Shown: positions 1 through 11,200, counted from the stretch's first letter. The stretch: 32,500 nucleotides of DNA from Nemertoderma westbladi (GCA_032718475.1 JAUCBJ010002251.1:1-32500), one strand, 5' to 3'. Translations and numbers: made by a program. Notes: generated by a model from the letters alone, not told the origin.

Positions 1-2720
1 ATTTCCTGAATTTCATCAGAAAACTCTATAATCCCGCTACTAAGGAAGTGTCGAGGGGCTACTAATTTCGCATACAAATACTTAGCTATGTTGTCCTTGT
101 TACCATACCTGATGTTTAATGTATCCCAAACTTGTCTTAATCCTTCTGGATGTCCAATAAACTTTAACGCCATTAACTTGGGAGGTCCTTCCAAGCACTT
201 GATGAGGAACCTAAGTTTCTCTCCGTTAGATAGCACAGAGTTCTGTATGCTGTCTTTGTAATATTCGTTGAAAGGTAACCATTTCATTTCGTCTCCATTG
301 AATTTGACGATCTCTCCCACTTTGACCGCTTGGCGGGCTTCTGTTCTAGCCATCTGCCGCGTAAAGCTTTCTTGGGCCATCGTGTTATTTAATATAGAAT
401 TATCGGCATATAAATTTCTCGGATCATTATCAGGTCTATAGGGAATATCATTAATAACAGGTCTATAATCACCCTTAATAGGGTTTGTTATAGGAGTTTC
501 AACTTCACTAGCAGTATAGATGCGTGTAGGCTCCACACCTTGCGCATGTAATACTTCAGACCTAACAGGTTGACACAATGTTACAGGGGGTATTGGTATG
601 CCCTTTTGTATATTGACTAATTTATCGCGTTCTAGTGCGATACTTTGCTGCACTTCTTGTAATTCTGCCCTACTTTCCCTTACTGTTCCCTTAAGCTGGT
701 GGACAGTCTCCTGCATCTGTCCGAGCAGGAGGTTCATCCCCCGCCGTCCCTCCTCTACCCACTCAACCGCCGAAGCGGGAGTCGCCAACATTGTAGCGGG
801 TTGACGCGGGACGACGGGAGACAAATCTTTGATTCCTCTCTCAATGCTCAGGACAGGGGTATTTGCATGGACTGTTCCACCGGGTACAGGCAGTGTGGTA
901 CTATGTAAAGGGAATTTAGAGTTAAGCTCTGGAAGTGCAGGGGTCTCTAGCACAGAAGTGACTTTGGGAACGACAGGCCTAATTATTTCAGGTTCATCGA
1001 CTATAGTAGGGAGTCTTTTGACCTGGATAAATTGTTCTATGGGTTCTGCACTACCTAAGTCTGTGCTAGTTAGCTGTCTTTTAACAGCTGGGGGCAAATC
1101 AGGCAATTTGTGACGGTAAGATGTTTTTCTACGCCTGCTTAGACGAGATCTATTTCCTCCGCCTTCAGGATCGGTGGTTTCGCTTTCCTCCGATGAAGTA
1201 TAGCCCTGGCGTTTGGGAGTAGATTTTCTCATCATTTGCATGTGACTAGCAGTTAACTGTTTATTTATGTTGTCTTGCGTCTCTTGCAGCTTCTCCAACT
1301 CCAGTTGGGTAGTCTGCTCAGACGCTCTCCGTTCTGCTTCCGCTACTGCCTTTTCCGCCCTTGCTTCTGTTTCTGCCATGGCCGCCTTTGCTTCTGCCGC
1401 CGCTGCCTTTCTTTGTATTTCTGCTTCTGCCATGGCCGCCTTTCTTTGTATTTCTGCTTCTGCCATGGCCGCCTTTCTTTGTATTTCTGCTTCTGCCCTT
1501 GCCGCTGCCTCCTTTCTTTCTGCTTCGGCTTCTGCGATTGCCGCTGCCCTTTGGTCCTCTATCCTCCTTTTCTTTACTTGTTCTTCTTGAACTCTAGTGA
1601 GGCGGAGTTTTTCATCAAATTCAGCTTGATTAGCCGCCAACATTTCAGCGTCGATTGAGTCTAACACCCGCTGGGTTCCTTCACTATTAGGGGAAAGTCC
1701 AGACAGTCGTCTCCTCAACTCTTCGTCTCCCAGGAATCGCTGATAGTCGGATAGGTAAATGTCGATGGCGTCTCTCGTTCGTGGTCTTTCTGCAGTCTCT
1801 TCGCTTTCCACTTCAGAAAGGGTGGCATCGGTTGGTTTTTCATAAGTTAGTCTCTCAGACAGCTGGGATTTCCACTGGTCCGTTTCTTGCACTTTGCGAC
1901 CTACTCTCTGGAACCAAGTCTTAACAGAAACCTGCAGCGACGTGTCCTGTCTTCTTTTGGAACTTTCCTCAAAGGCTGACAGAATTAGTCTAATGCGTAG
2001 GGTTCTTTCGCGCACTTGATATAGCAGCTCTTCCTGCTCTTGAGGTCCTTGGGGTTTTCGAAACAGTTGTTCTTCTAATCGCTCTAAGGAGCCGAAGAAC
2101 CCTTGCACATATCCTGCTGCCGACCTCTTCCAAACAGCTGGATCCATTGTATCTTTAGTCACTCCCATCCGGTGTATATCTTCCCAAGTCGCTTCGGACA
2201 GGTCTAACGGGAGTCCAGGTCCGGGAAAGTTCCATTGTGACTCGACAATAGACATCAATTCTTCCCTGGTGTATCCCGCATAATTATCTTGGGTCGCTTT
2301 CTTATTCCTCGCCCAATCTGCTTGATGTTCCTCCACCGCAATCAATATAGTGGTTAGCACTGCGGCAGGAAGGGTGAGAAGAGGGTCCGAGTAGGCTGTA
2401 GCCGCCATCTGCAATCCGCGTTCGGGGGTCAGCTCGACAGTATCCGAACTACTGGAGCTATCGGATCGCTGGGAACTAGGTTCTTGACCAAGATGTTGCT
2501 GCGATAGGACAGCTGCCTCTTGGTTCCGTTTGACCTGGGCCCGAGTACCTATGATGGACCTATGGTGGATTAGCCTAGGGTCTGATACTACTGGAGGGAT
2601 GACCTTTCTCTCAGTAGGAGGTGAGCTGAACTCCTTTCTTAATCGCTCCACACTCCTATCTGTGTCACAGATGGTTGTATCGATTGGACTATCTGACAGG
2701 TTTTGCTGAGTGTCAGACAT
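1..2720 (-). CDS. Gag of an LTR retrotransposon (BEL/Pao-like), 5' part, runs off the window
   Basis: Read right to left from ATG at 2720, which has an in-frame TAG three codons upstream, I found no stop codon as far as the window edge: 906 codons, incomplete. The N-terminal third is polar and Ser-rich. Residues about 367-484 are almost pure Ala/Glu/Arg/Lys/Gln and should form a long coiled coil; inside it a 33-bp unit (1408, 1441, 1474) gives three 11-residue repeats of the AEIQRKAAM type. Residues about 800-906 have the pattern of the DUF1759 segment that precedes protease in Pao/BEL polyproteins: a Trp-Leu-Pro-Phe start, GEKLRFLIKCLEG, then a VWDTLNIRYG block. Zinc knuckle, protease and RT would lie left of the window. 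Family assignment is inference from pattern; the open frame is seen directly. The lack of any disruption over 2.7 kb suggests a young copy. Confidence 0.8.
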   Translation of the reverse strand, partial: MSDTQQNLSDSPIDTTICDTDRSVERLRKEFSSPPTERKVIPPVVSDPRLIHHRSIIGTRAQVKRNQEAAVLSQQHLGQEPSSQRSDSSSSSDTVELTPERGLQMAATAYSDPLLTLPAAVLTTILIAVEEHQADWARNKKATQDNYAGYTREELMSIVESQWNFPGPGLPLDLSEATWEDIHRMGVTKDTMDPAVWKRSAAGYVQGFFGSLERLEEQLFRKPQGPQEQEELLYQVRERTLRIRLILSAFEESSKRRQDTSLQVSVKTWFQRVGRKVQETDQWKSQLSERLTYEKPTDATLSEVESEETAERPRTRDAIDIYLSDYQRFLGDEELRRRLSGLSPNSEGTQRVLDSIDAEMLAANQAEFDEKLRLTRVQEEQVKKRRIEDQRAAAIAEAEAERKEAAARAEAEIQRKAAMAEAEIQRKAAMAEAEIQRKAAAAEAKAAMAETEARAEKAVAEAERRASEQTTQLELEKLQETQDNINKQLTASHMQMMRKSTPKRQGYTSSEESETTDPEGGGNRSRLSRRRKTSYRHKLPDLPPAVKRQLTSTDLGSAEPIEQFIQVKRLPTIVDEPEIIRPVVPKVTSVLETPALPELNSKFPLHSTTLPVPGGTVHANTPVLSIERGIKDLSPVVPRQPATMLATPASAVEWVEEGRRGMNLLLGQMQETVHQLKGTVRESRAELQEVQQSIALERDKLVNIQKGIPIPPVTLCQPVRSEVLHAQGVEPTRIYTASEVETPITNPIKGDYRPVINDIPYRPDNDPRNLYADNSILNNTMAQESFTRQMARTEARQAVKVGEIVKFNGDEMKWLPFNEYYKDSIQNSVLSNGEKLRFLIKCLEGPPKLMALKFIGHPEGLRQVWDTLNIRYGNKDNIAKYLYAKLVAPRHFLSSGIIEFSDEIQE
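1408..1506 (-). repeat. 33-bp in-frame tandem repeat encoding an 11-residue coiled-coil unit
   Basis: Three consecutive 33-bp units start at 1408, 1441 and 1474. The third diverges at its end. On the coding (minus) strand each gives an 11-residue Ala/Glu-rich unit with IQRK in it, an eleven-residue (hendecad) coiled-coil periodicity. Confidence 0.85.
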
Positions 2721-2827
2721 GTTTAGCTATACAGTTGAATGCTTACTGCTATAGTTACAGTTAAAGCAAGTCCAGTAATTCAGTATGACCGTTGGCCTAG
2801 TACCAGTAATTTATTACAGTATATTAG

Positions 2828-3075
2828 AATACCGGTATACACTTATAGTATATATAAGTATTGTAAACTAGGTTTGTCACAGAGTACCGGTATATAAATT
2901 TAGCACAAATATATATAAATATATAATAGGCTTATCGTGAATACCGGTATACAGCTTACACTTATAGTATATATAAGTATAATTATGAACTAAAATTAAT
3001 TACAGAATACCGGTATGATTTCAGCTAAAATTTATAGAAATAAATATAATAAGCCTATGGCAAATACCGGTATGT
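2828..3075. repeat. Array of five ACCGGTAT boxes in a duplicated block
   Basis: ACCGGTAT occurs at 2831, 2886, 2943, 3009 and 3066, spaced 55-66 bp. Boxes 1 and 3 are both followed by an ACACTTATAGTATATATAAG-type stretch; boxes 2 and 4 share a different A/T-rich follower ending in a TAATA(G)GCxTAT-type string. The block is therefore a roughly 115-bp unit duplicated in tandem, each unit holding two boxes. A sixth box lies at 4714. The core ACCGGT is palindromic. Confidence 0.75.
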
Positions 3076-4009
3076 CAATTATTTTAGAATAATTGAATTT
3101 CTGAATATTTTAGGATTACTTGGTTACTTTAACTTACTTTGTTACCGTTATTTAAGCAGTAGTCCAACTGATTTTGAGACCTAGTTGTTGTATGGCAGGC
3201 CTACTATTTATAAATCGTTTGAGTTGATTTATAATAGATATATACCCGTTTAAAATGGGTTTGTCAATACTTGAAATAAATGTTATTATTTCTGGGGGGT
3301 CACTACACAGAAGCTGTGCGCTCTCAGTGAAGTGCTATTTATTTGACACTAAAACTGATAATTCTAATTTACCTAAGTTACTTAATACTACAAATTACTT
3401 ACGATACGGGTGAGATTAATTCTCTAATTAAACACAACAAAAAATATTACGTACGAATTTTTAGGGTAATTTTACAAGAAGTCTACAAACCAGCCTAAAA
3501 AAGGGTTAGATTTCTGGTTATTACAATGGACAGGGTAGTACGATATTGGAAAATAATAAGTAGTAGTAAATATACTGTACTGTCCAGATAGGAAAATACC
3601 ACCGCCTGACGACCTATAACCGTATCGCTATAGGTACTACGTTATGTATCACGGATTGTTCCTACCTAGAAGTTAATTACCGCGGACTACCAGATCCAGC
3701 GTGCCTATTAACCACTTTACAACACAAATATACTGCCCACACACTAATTACTTCGGAAAGCACTGTACACTAAACCCTAAATTAGGTACAAGTACTGGTA
3801 CAACAAATAATCAGTAGTTAAATATACTTGAACAGTTAAAAGAACCACGGCATCTGCTGGAGTGACCAGAGCACAAAGTCACCAGTCTTGTCCTACGCCA
3901 AGCAGCCCGTGTAGTACCAGGGTTAATTTAACTATAACGGTATGTATAACAAGCACAATTACTGTAGGGATAAACTTGGGGACATGAATGTTGCGAATAA
4001 TCGCATAAA

Positions 4010-4597
4010 CTCTGAATAATAAATATTACGCTACCCGTACAGAATACTCAAACAAAATACAAACCAAACGCTGGCAGACTACCACCAAGCCTAAATAAAC
4101 TACCGTACGTGTAGATTCTGAAATGGTTAGTTAGTATGCGTTCTAACACGGTAGTACGACTTATTCTTTAAGAGGGGATTGACCTTACAGCATATGGCTG
4201 CCCCAACTTACTAACGGCACTTTATCAGACAAACTCCACACACACAGCAATCTCTTCAGACCTAATAATAGCTAGACAACAATCCAGCCTACAAAATATC
4301 TGAGTAATAACTATTACGGTACCTGAACAGACCACACAAACAAACACAGGCTAAAACGCTGGCAGACTACGATCAAACCTAAATAAACTACAGTATATGC
4401 AGATTCTGAAATAGTTAGTTAGTATGCGTTCTAACACGGTAGTACGACTTATTCTTTAAGAGGGGATTGACCTTACAGCATATGGCTGCCCCAACTTACT
4501 AACGGCACTTTATCAGACAAACTCTACACACGCCGTAATCTCTCCAAACCCAACAACAGTCAGACAGCAGTTCAGCCTACAATTATCTGAACAATCT
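4010..4597. repeat. 288-bp tandem duplication (two copies)
   Basis: The string ACGCTGGCAGACTAC occurs at 4068 and 4356, a period of 288. Similarity extends from about CTGAATAATAAATATTACG to the CAGCCTACAA region near the end of each unit. About 120 bp around 4120-4240 / 4410-4530 is almost identical (one or two differences), while the edges have diverged more. A partial third unit seems to begin near 4590. Tandem duplications of this kind are common in LTR or leader regions of retrotransposons, but the link is inferred. Confidence 0.8.
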
Positions 4598-4762
4598 GAG
4601 CAGACTTACACGTCTTCAGCTCAATATTAACTTACTAGGAAATAAAACCGACAGAAATAAGTAAGCTCCAAAAGAAACAAGGGGTGTACAGTCCCTAATC
4701 TCTTAAACAGCCTACCGGTATGCACTAATCAAATTCGAATAATACTAATGTACTTATACAGC

Positions 4763-4860
4763 AGTACCGGTTAGGACAGTTGGGCCTACAGACCTACAGA
4801 AGTACCGGTTCTGGCAGTTGGACCTACGGACCTACAGTAGTACCGGTTCAGGTTTACCGG
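4763..4860. repeat. 38-bp tandem repeat with ACCGGTT core
   Basis: AGTACCGGTT recurs at 4763, 4801 and 4839 (period 38), with a shared CAGTTGGxCCTACxGACCTACAG body in the first two units. It shares the ACCGGT core with the boxes at 2.83-3.07 kb. Confidence 0.8.
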
Positions 4861-6146
4861 TCACTACGGTATTTTGCAACCTTATTGCTTACTGCAATAA
4901 GATCGATAACTGTTATTGTTCGCGCTTTTGAAGACCTTTAGCAGTTTAACCTGCCAAAATTTATATGTCTTTTAGTTAATTAACACACCTTTAGCATACG
5001 ACAATATTTTATGCTAATAAACAAAACATTAGCCGAAGCCAGCCCATGCGCGATCATTCACCCGATGGATACACCCGGGAGGCTGAATTCGGATGCTTAA
5101 ATTTTATTATTGCAGTGTAAGGTTGCAGTGTAAACCTACTGTATTATTCGATTGATCGTTAATAATTAATTTCTGACAGATATTATTGGCTTTCGGGAAA
5201 TATTAACAGTTCCTTTAGGACGTGGCGCTCTATCTATTTAAACAGAGCTAGGACTTATACTAAACGCAACGATACTGCTTATGATTAAAGTATAAGGCGC
5301 ATTCTTTAGGAAATGCTTTGTTACCAATCACAATCATGCACACTATTCTGCCGACCATCAGTAAATTTGATCACACATAAAGAGAGCAGCAATTGACTCA
5401 TGTAGGGTCTGCTAAATAACATTAGATTCAATACACACCACATTGATATAAATCGCAATTGTTATATATAGCCTGTCTCTCTAACCTGTAGTGTATCAAG
5501 ACAATTGGGAATTTTGGGTGATTTATCCGTATTCTCCAAAGGGCAATATTTCATCAACAAATCGATACAATTAATAACTGACAGTAAATAACAGTACAAA
5601 CAATATAATTAATAAGTAAAGTTCGGGAGAATAATATGACTACCAGTGAGTTAGATAATGATTTAGACTAGATAACAGTTATACTTTCGATAATTTAAGC
5701 AGTTTTACTAGAGTTCTTCCCAAAAGCCGGTGGTCTGGCGAAAAATGGGAACACAACAACAGAATCATATAAAGAATCATATGACTACCACTCTATACGA
5801 GGATACCAACTACCCTTATTCCCCGAAACTCCCGTCCAACACAGAGGATGAGCATACAGATAGGAAATTCAGTTCAGTAGCTCTGGGATAGGTCAAAATC
5901 AACGCCAACTCAAATTCTATTGGCCGATACGGAAAACAGTGCTGAGGCAACCTCCCTAAGCTGGTTGGCCGATCGAACAGAACCCAGATCCCTTCGCACA
6001 GCAAATCAGCCAATCAGCCGGTAGCTTGCACTATTCTAGCTAGATATCCCTTTTTAGAGTATTCAGCGACTGGGGGGAACTGGTTAGCAAAGCAAACGAA
6101 TCAGTTATCCCACAAAAGCTTTTACAACCAGGTACCGTAGTAGTAC
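4861..6146. other. Stretch without recognised gene
   Basis: Mixed-composition DNA with short open frames on both strands, none resembling a known protein. No repeat structure or RNA gene was recognised. It could include the far end of the LTR element or distal 5' sequence of the crystallin gene; nothing seen decides this. Confidence 0.4.
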
Positions 6147-6495
6147 GGGGAGGAAACCAAACGGTTGGAAAGAACAACCTTCTCCACCTTCTTATTGAGG
6201 ATGTCCTTAATAGCCTTACAGACTCTCGAACTTCGCTTTTTCTTCCTCTTTCTTCTTATTCTCGGGGTCGTCTTCCGGTAACTCTAGACCTTCCTTTGTG
6301 ACACTGACTAACTTCTTACCATCGTAATCCTTCATCTGCTGTACGACGTACTCGTCGATGGGGTCTATCAGGTATATTACCTCGAAGCAGCGCTGATCCG
6401 CTCGACGAACGCAGAGTTGGCCACCTGCTCTTTGGTCTCCCCGGAAACGAAGTAAATATCCGTCTGGTTCTCCTTCATCCGACCGACGTAATCTT
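6147..6495 (-). pseudogene. Hsp90 middle-domain fragment, frameshifted
   Basis: Read on the minus strand, three frames in succession give Hsp90 peptides in the correct order: [20 protein letters not shown], then (second frame) [20 protein letters not shown] with LVSVTKEGLELPED, then (third frame) KAIKDILNKKVEKVVLSNRL. The IDEYVVQQ and LVSVTKEGLELPED strings are diagnostic of cytosolic Hsp90 chaperones. Small deletions disrupt the frame just after AFVERI and after FESL. About 116 of the roughly 720 codons of the family are present; homology stops sharply on both sides. No splice sites or poly(A) tract are visible, so a processed pseudogene, a captured gene fragment and a partial duplication all remain possible. 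It lies 49 bp from the foldback element. Confidence 0.9.
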
Positions 6496-6544
6496 TTAAT
6501 CACCTTGACGTCTGTATTGCTGTATTACTTGTATTACTGTGTTA

Positions 6545-7482
6545 CACCATAGCCCTTAATACAACAACCATTTTTAGGGGGTCGGAGCCCCCCCCCCCCC
6601 CCCCCCCCTAATTTTTTTCAAATTTCAATAAAATGCTACGAAATTCGGTATGATGATAAATCGACACCTTTTCTTACCGGATTTTTCAATTTCTCAGTTA
6701 TTTCCATACAACAAACCCTTAAAAAATGTCTATTTCGCATTAACCACCTCCGTAGACTTTATTTTACGTCTTTGAAATGTAATCTAGATATCATTAGAAC
6801 CGCCTTCGTCTGTAGATACCGAATCTGAAAATCAGCTTTATTTTTCGTCTTTGGAATTTAATCTAGATATCATTAGAACCGCCTTCATCTGCAGATTCCG
6901 AATCTGAAACCCATTGTAAATTTCACCAAGAACTTCCGGAGATATTATCAAAATACTAAGGTGTAAATTTTTCTGACGTAAATCGCTATAATTCTAATTT
7001 TTTTTTTACTCAATTCTAGAATATTAATTATGGGTAATGAAAAAACAAGATGGAGAGTTTTAAAAGCTCAGCTAAATAATAATTAATATTCTAGAATAAA
7101 GACAACAAAACATCAGAATTATAGCGATTTACATCTCTAAATTTACACATTAGAATTTTGATAATATCTTTACCAATTTTTGGTTAAATTTAAAACGGTT
7201 TTCAGATTCGGAATCTACAGATGAAGGCGGTTCTAATGGTATCCAGATTACATTTCCAAGACGCAAAATAAAGTCTACGGAGGTGGTTAAACATTGCTAA
7301 ATAGACATTATTTAAGGACTTGTTATATGAAAATAACTGAGAAATTGAAAAATCCGGCCAGGCCACCAGTAAGAAACGGTGTCGATTTATCATCAGCTAG
7401 CATTTTATTGAAATTTTAAAAAAATTATGGTGGGGGGGTCTCCGACCCCCTCAAAACGGTTGTCGTATTAAGTATTATGGTG
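6545..7482. mobile_element. Foldback (long terminal inverted repeat) DNA element, nonautonomous
   Basis: The left half (from CACCATAG at 6545) is the reverse complement of the right half (ending CTTAATACxx..TATGGTG-type sequence at 7482) over almost its whole length, including GGGGGTCGGAG near the ends, CCACCTCCGTAGACTTTATT, CATTAGAACCGCCTTC and, near the centre, ATTCTAGAATATTAATTA. Both ends are flanked by TA (6543-6544 and 7483-7484), as expected for a Tc1/mariner-like target duplication. The left arm carries an extra tandem copy of about 69 bp (near 6770-6905). It encodes no transposase, so it must have been moved in trans. The superfamily call rests only on the TA flanks. Confidence 0.8.
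6588..6608 (+). repeat. C homopolymer of 21
   Basis: An uninterrupted run of C sits in the left arm of the foldback element. The matching place in the right arm (near 7431-7438) has only a run of seven G, so the tract expanded on one side after the arms formed, or it is an assembly artefact. Confidence 0.9.
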
Positions 7483-7484
7483 TA

Positions 7485-8063
7485 CTGAGTGTAGAGTGTA
7501 CTGACCATGTCAGGATAACTGTATTAATCCAAAACTGGCATATAGGTGGTTTTAAAACGATAAATATCTCAGTTATACTGTAAGTGGGGCTATGGTCTTC
7601 TACGTGTGTTAATCAAATTCAGAATACATTTTAACATAAAGTATTGCAGCAATCTCCATTTCGGCAAAAATGGCATAGGTGGTTTCAAAATGAAAGGGAC
7701 GAAATGGTAAAAAAATAAGGCAAAAAAAAATTTCATTAAGTTTCATCTATATCTTCACGGATCCCAAGAGTGTTGGAATTTTGAGCCATCGCGATGTACC
7801 ATAATGAAATTTATAACAATATAACACATTGATGAATGATCAATGTCTCAAGAAAGAACTTCCTACATGCATCAAATGTCATCAAATGGGTCCGAACTTA
7901 GTTAGATACCAAAATTTTGATTTTGGGACCAAGGGAAGTAGTGCCACAGGCACATGGCCACTGTACATCACGGTGTACAGTAACGCCGCTGGAGTATAAG
8001 ATTACGTCATGAATTTTGTATTGAATTTGCATGAATATGTGTTATTTGTGAATATTTTTGCAG
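7485..8063. other. AT-rich stretch before the first recognised crystallin exon
   Basis: No gene recognised. It ends in a good acceptor (TTTTTGCAG at 8055-8063). If the crystallin first exon were nearby it would be a short phase-0 exon with an ATG and a donor; I could not single one out. Confidence 0.4.
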
Positions 8064-8206
8064 GATGGCATATCTGTGTTTGAGGCATCTGATTATGGAT
8101 TGCAAATATTTCGGTCTAAGATTTCTATACCAAACATACAGACTTTGGGATATCTTGAGACAGCGTCTTCGGCTATCGTGACAGGAGGACAGTGGACTCT
8201 CTACCA
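8064..8206 (+). CDS. Crystallin-like exon A: Greek key 1 (domain 1)
   Basis: Acceptor TTTTTGCAG, donor CA|GTTAGT. Phase 0 at the start, phase 2 at the end. Encodes ISVFEASDYG at the start of the motif and TGGQWTLYQ at the Trp corner. The calcium site is degenerate (LETASS instead of an Asn/Asp pair). The frame stays open to a TTG in the intron, which I do not take as a start because the acceptor immediately precedes the domain. Confidence 0.85.
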
Positions 8207-11200
8207 GTTAGTATCGGTTCAAACTGTTAGTGTTGGCAATTTTATTAAAAATGGAAAAATGGGAGGTAGGGGAGAGTTCACAATGATAATTATCAATTAT
8301 CGAGGAAGTAGAGGTGGTTAAAGTGGCATATTATTTTTGTACGCGGATTCAATTCCCTTGCATTATCCACCCGAAAATGGGACCAGTGGCATTTTACCAA
8401 TATAGTTGGCGATACGAGATTACCAATAATAATCTCGCCTCATAACCAATTCGGGGGGGCGATACAGGCCCTAAAGCCACAGAGAGGGGTGAAAGGTCAA
8501 ACCACCTCACAGGGAGAACACAGCTAGTCAAGGCTAGCGGCAGGGGGTAACACTCACAGGGAGTGCCAAAGTGACAATTAGTATATAAGCCATTAGCGGG
8601 CAGGGGAGCACGTGGGGAAAGATAGGAAAGCATCCATTGGGTACAGAAGGCCAAGTAAAGTAGAGGTGAAACCAATATCTATGTGTATCAATCATATAGT
8701 TATCATGATTACTGATTTACCGGTCAGTTCATTAATCACAGAGTTGCAGACTGGTTATAGTTTTTAACCGTCATTTAACATCACTTGCATCACTTTATTG
8801 GTAACGTGATTTTATCACTATACCTACTGCTGTTGTAATTCTGTATTGCGATTTCGATCATATACTGCAACAGATTCTGTGCTATTATCATTGGAACATT
8901 AACATCGAGAAACACAAACTATGTTATTTTTCCCCAACGGCCTTCGGCCAAAACGACACTAGCCCAGCAGACCAGCAGTCAAGTGACGCGTATAAATTTT
9001 ACCCGGTCGGGATCTCAGATCCCGTCACAATTTTAGTCAAAACAATAAACGCAACTCATCTGCACGGCTTCAGATTAATTTTGTGAGTTAATAAAATTTA
9101 ATTTTTCACTGGAGAGGTAATGACATTTTTTTGCTTCTAGTGTCATCCTTTATATGCTTTATTACAAATCAATTGTATCCAAAAAATTTTCATATTTTGA
9201 GATTTTCATTTTATATTGTCTTCTCAAGCCATTATGTGTCTGGTTCTGTACTTCTTCAAGATTGTCTGTATATTCAACTGTCTGTCTAATTTAAAAATAA
9301 AATGCTTGTTGATATCTCTGGTACGTATAGGCCTACATAATAAATAATGTTTGATTTCTACTATACAACTGTATTTTATTGTTGTTTTGAGGATATCGAA
9401 TTGGACTAAATATCAAATAAATAGGTCAATCTAAAGTCGAAGAATATAGGCAATCGCATTTAATCAGGATGCATTGTGAATCCAGGCCTGAGATCATAAA
9501 TGGTATAGAGGACAGTCTGAATTTCAGACGGAAAATGCTGACAGTAATTCATTTTGGTTGAAATTAAGGATATTGCCTTCTTCTGGAAAAAGATTCCTCA
9601 CATAATATTTCCAAACTGAACTACTGATAGTCTACAGTAGTTCTTATTTTATATTATTAATTAATTTACTTAAATAATTAATTAATTAAATAATTATTTA
9701 ACTTTTTATTTTAAAATGTAAGTCGGTATTTGTTGATAAATACTGGAGTAATCATAATCAATATATTTGACCCATATATTGTGGCCAATTGATAATCCCA
9801 GTGGCAAAAAAATAGGTTCAAATAGATGCATTCTAAGAAGGGAGCGCCATGCAGTTTTTTTTACAAATGTACTTAAAAGGCCCTTTGGTCGTTCGAGAAT
9901 GTTAATATCTTATTATAAACATTTGCATCAGTTTTAATACTCTTAAGGCAGATTTTAATTGTAGTGATATTATATGTTTTATAGTATGTAGTGATACTCG
10001 TTGGCATTCTAACACTCGCTTTGCTCGTGCTATAAATTTGCCAATTTCCGACACGCTAAAAATGCAAAATTGTTTTAAAAAAAAAAATACAGACAAAAAA
10101 GTAAAAAACGGACATAAAATATCACTACTATTCAAATGTGTCTTAAGACAATTCAGTTGAATTTCGCTAAATTGAAAATGAGCGAAACTTATTGAATAAT
10201 AGCCCTTTATTGTGACTTTATTTATATTTTCAATTCAATTTATTGTATGTACAGTACAATTTGAATAATTTGCTGGAGAATTAATTAAGTATTATTGTTT
10301 ATATCGTTTATATTTTAGGAACTCGTATACAGCATTAGCTCCAGGTAAAAGCACTGTATTAAATCCGGGATATTATCCTCATTATAATGGTCTTTTCCCA
10401 CTTGCTGATAACACGTTAACCTCCATCAAACGATCATTTGACTATGTAAGTACTAACTGATACAAATAATATTGAAATAATTTATGTGAATATGGGAACA
10501 CATCTCTGGATCTATTTTAGGTGTTCTGTTTTCTGCTTCCATGTATAATAAGATATAGCATAGGTAATAAACAGTTACCAGTAATAGCAGAAGTCTGAAT
10601 CCGATGTTATCGCACAAAGAACTCTGTCTGGGTCAATAATGAAACACAGTCAGTAAGAAACAGATGCCGTTATACTAAAGCGACCTCTCAGGGTATGAGA
10701 AATCCGTGTACTGAGATATAAATTGTTATAATAGTTATATTAGTTACTGTTAGATTGAGAGAGGGTTAATGCATTCTGCCCTGACCAATTGGAGTGTCGG
10801 GGCTACTGTTCCGCTATTGGCTGCTGCCATCCCCTCTCTCTATCTATTGGTGACGGCTATTAGAATGCCGTTACCTATGTAGGTTGGTTATAATGCACTG
10901 AACCACTAAACAATATACACCAAACAATATCTCTACATTAATATACGTGATAGCCAGTTTTAGCTTAGTTCTACGTGATAGCAGTTTCTTTTCTTGAATA
11001 CGACCTACCTGGTTACTACTAGGATCGGCATGCTGCATTGCAGCTGCATTTTTAAGAATGCTGTGCCAGCTTGTCGACAAAATTGCGCCACCACAACTCC
11101 CTATCACCCATGACATTTGCTAGATCATCCGCATCTTCAAGGCCAGTGTCCTTTAAGATGCATCTCAAGAAAGTCATGGGCAGTCCACCATGCTTATTCA

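Larger units (their letters stand above)
2721..5650. other. Noncoding 5' side of the Gag element: leader and possible LTR
   Basis: No convincing gene in either strand. The region is AT-rich and holds three separate tandem-repeat blocks, listed individually. Because the Gag frame starts at 2720 on the minus strand, the element's 5' leader and 5' LTR must lie here or to the right. LTR borders cannot be fixed, since the partner LTR is outside the window. From about 4900 to 5650 I see nothing recognisable. Confidence 0.5.

Noticed and set aside
598-1658. Several + strand frames, some Leu/Phe/Cys-rich
   Set aside because: They lie opposite the long Gag frame; the odd composition is the complement of Ala/Glu-rich codons.
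5816-6013. Minus frame of 65 codons left of the Hsp90 fragment
   Set aside because: Checked as a continuation of Hsp90; there is no similarity to the next part of that protein.
4861-8063. Search for the missing first crystallin exon
   Set aside because: Several ATG-plus-donor combinations exist but none gave a convincing signal peptide or Greek-key start, so none is reported.
8058-8321. TTG-started 87-codon reading of exon A running into the intron
   Set aside because: A good acceptor (TTTTTGCAG) precedes the domain and a donor (GTTAGT) at 8207 fits exon B in phase; the extra C-terminal residues match nothing.
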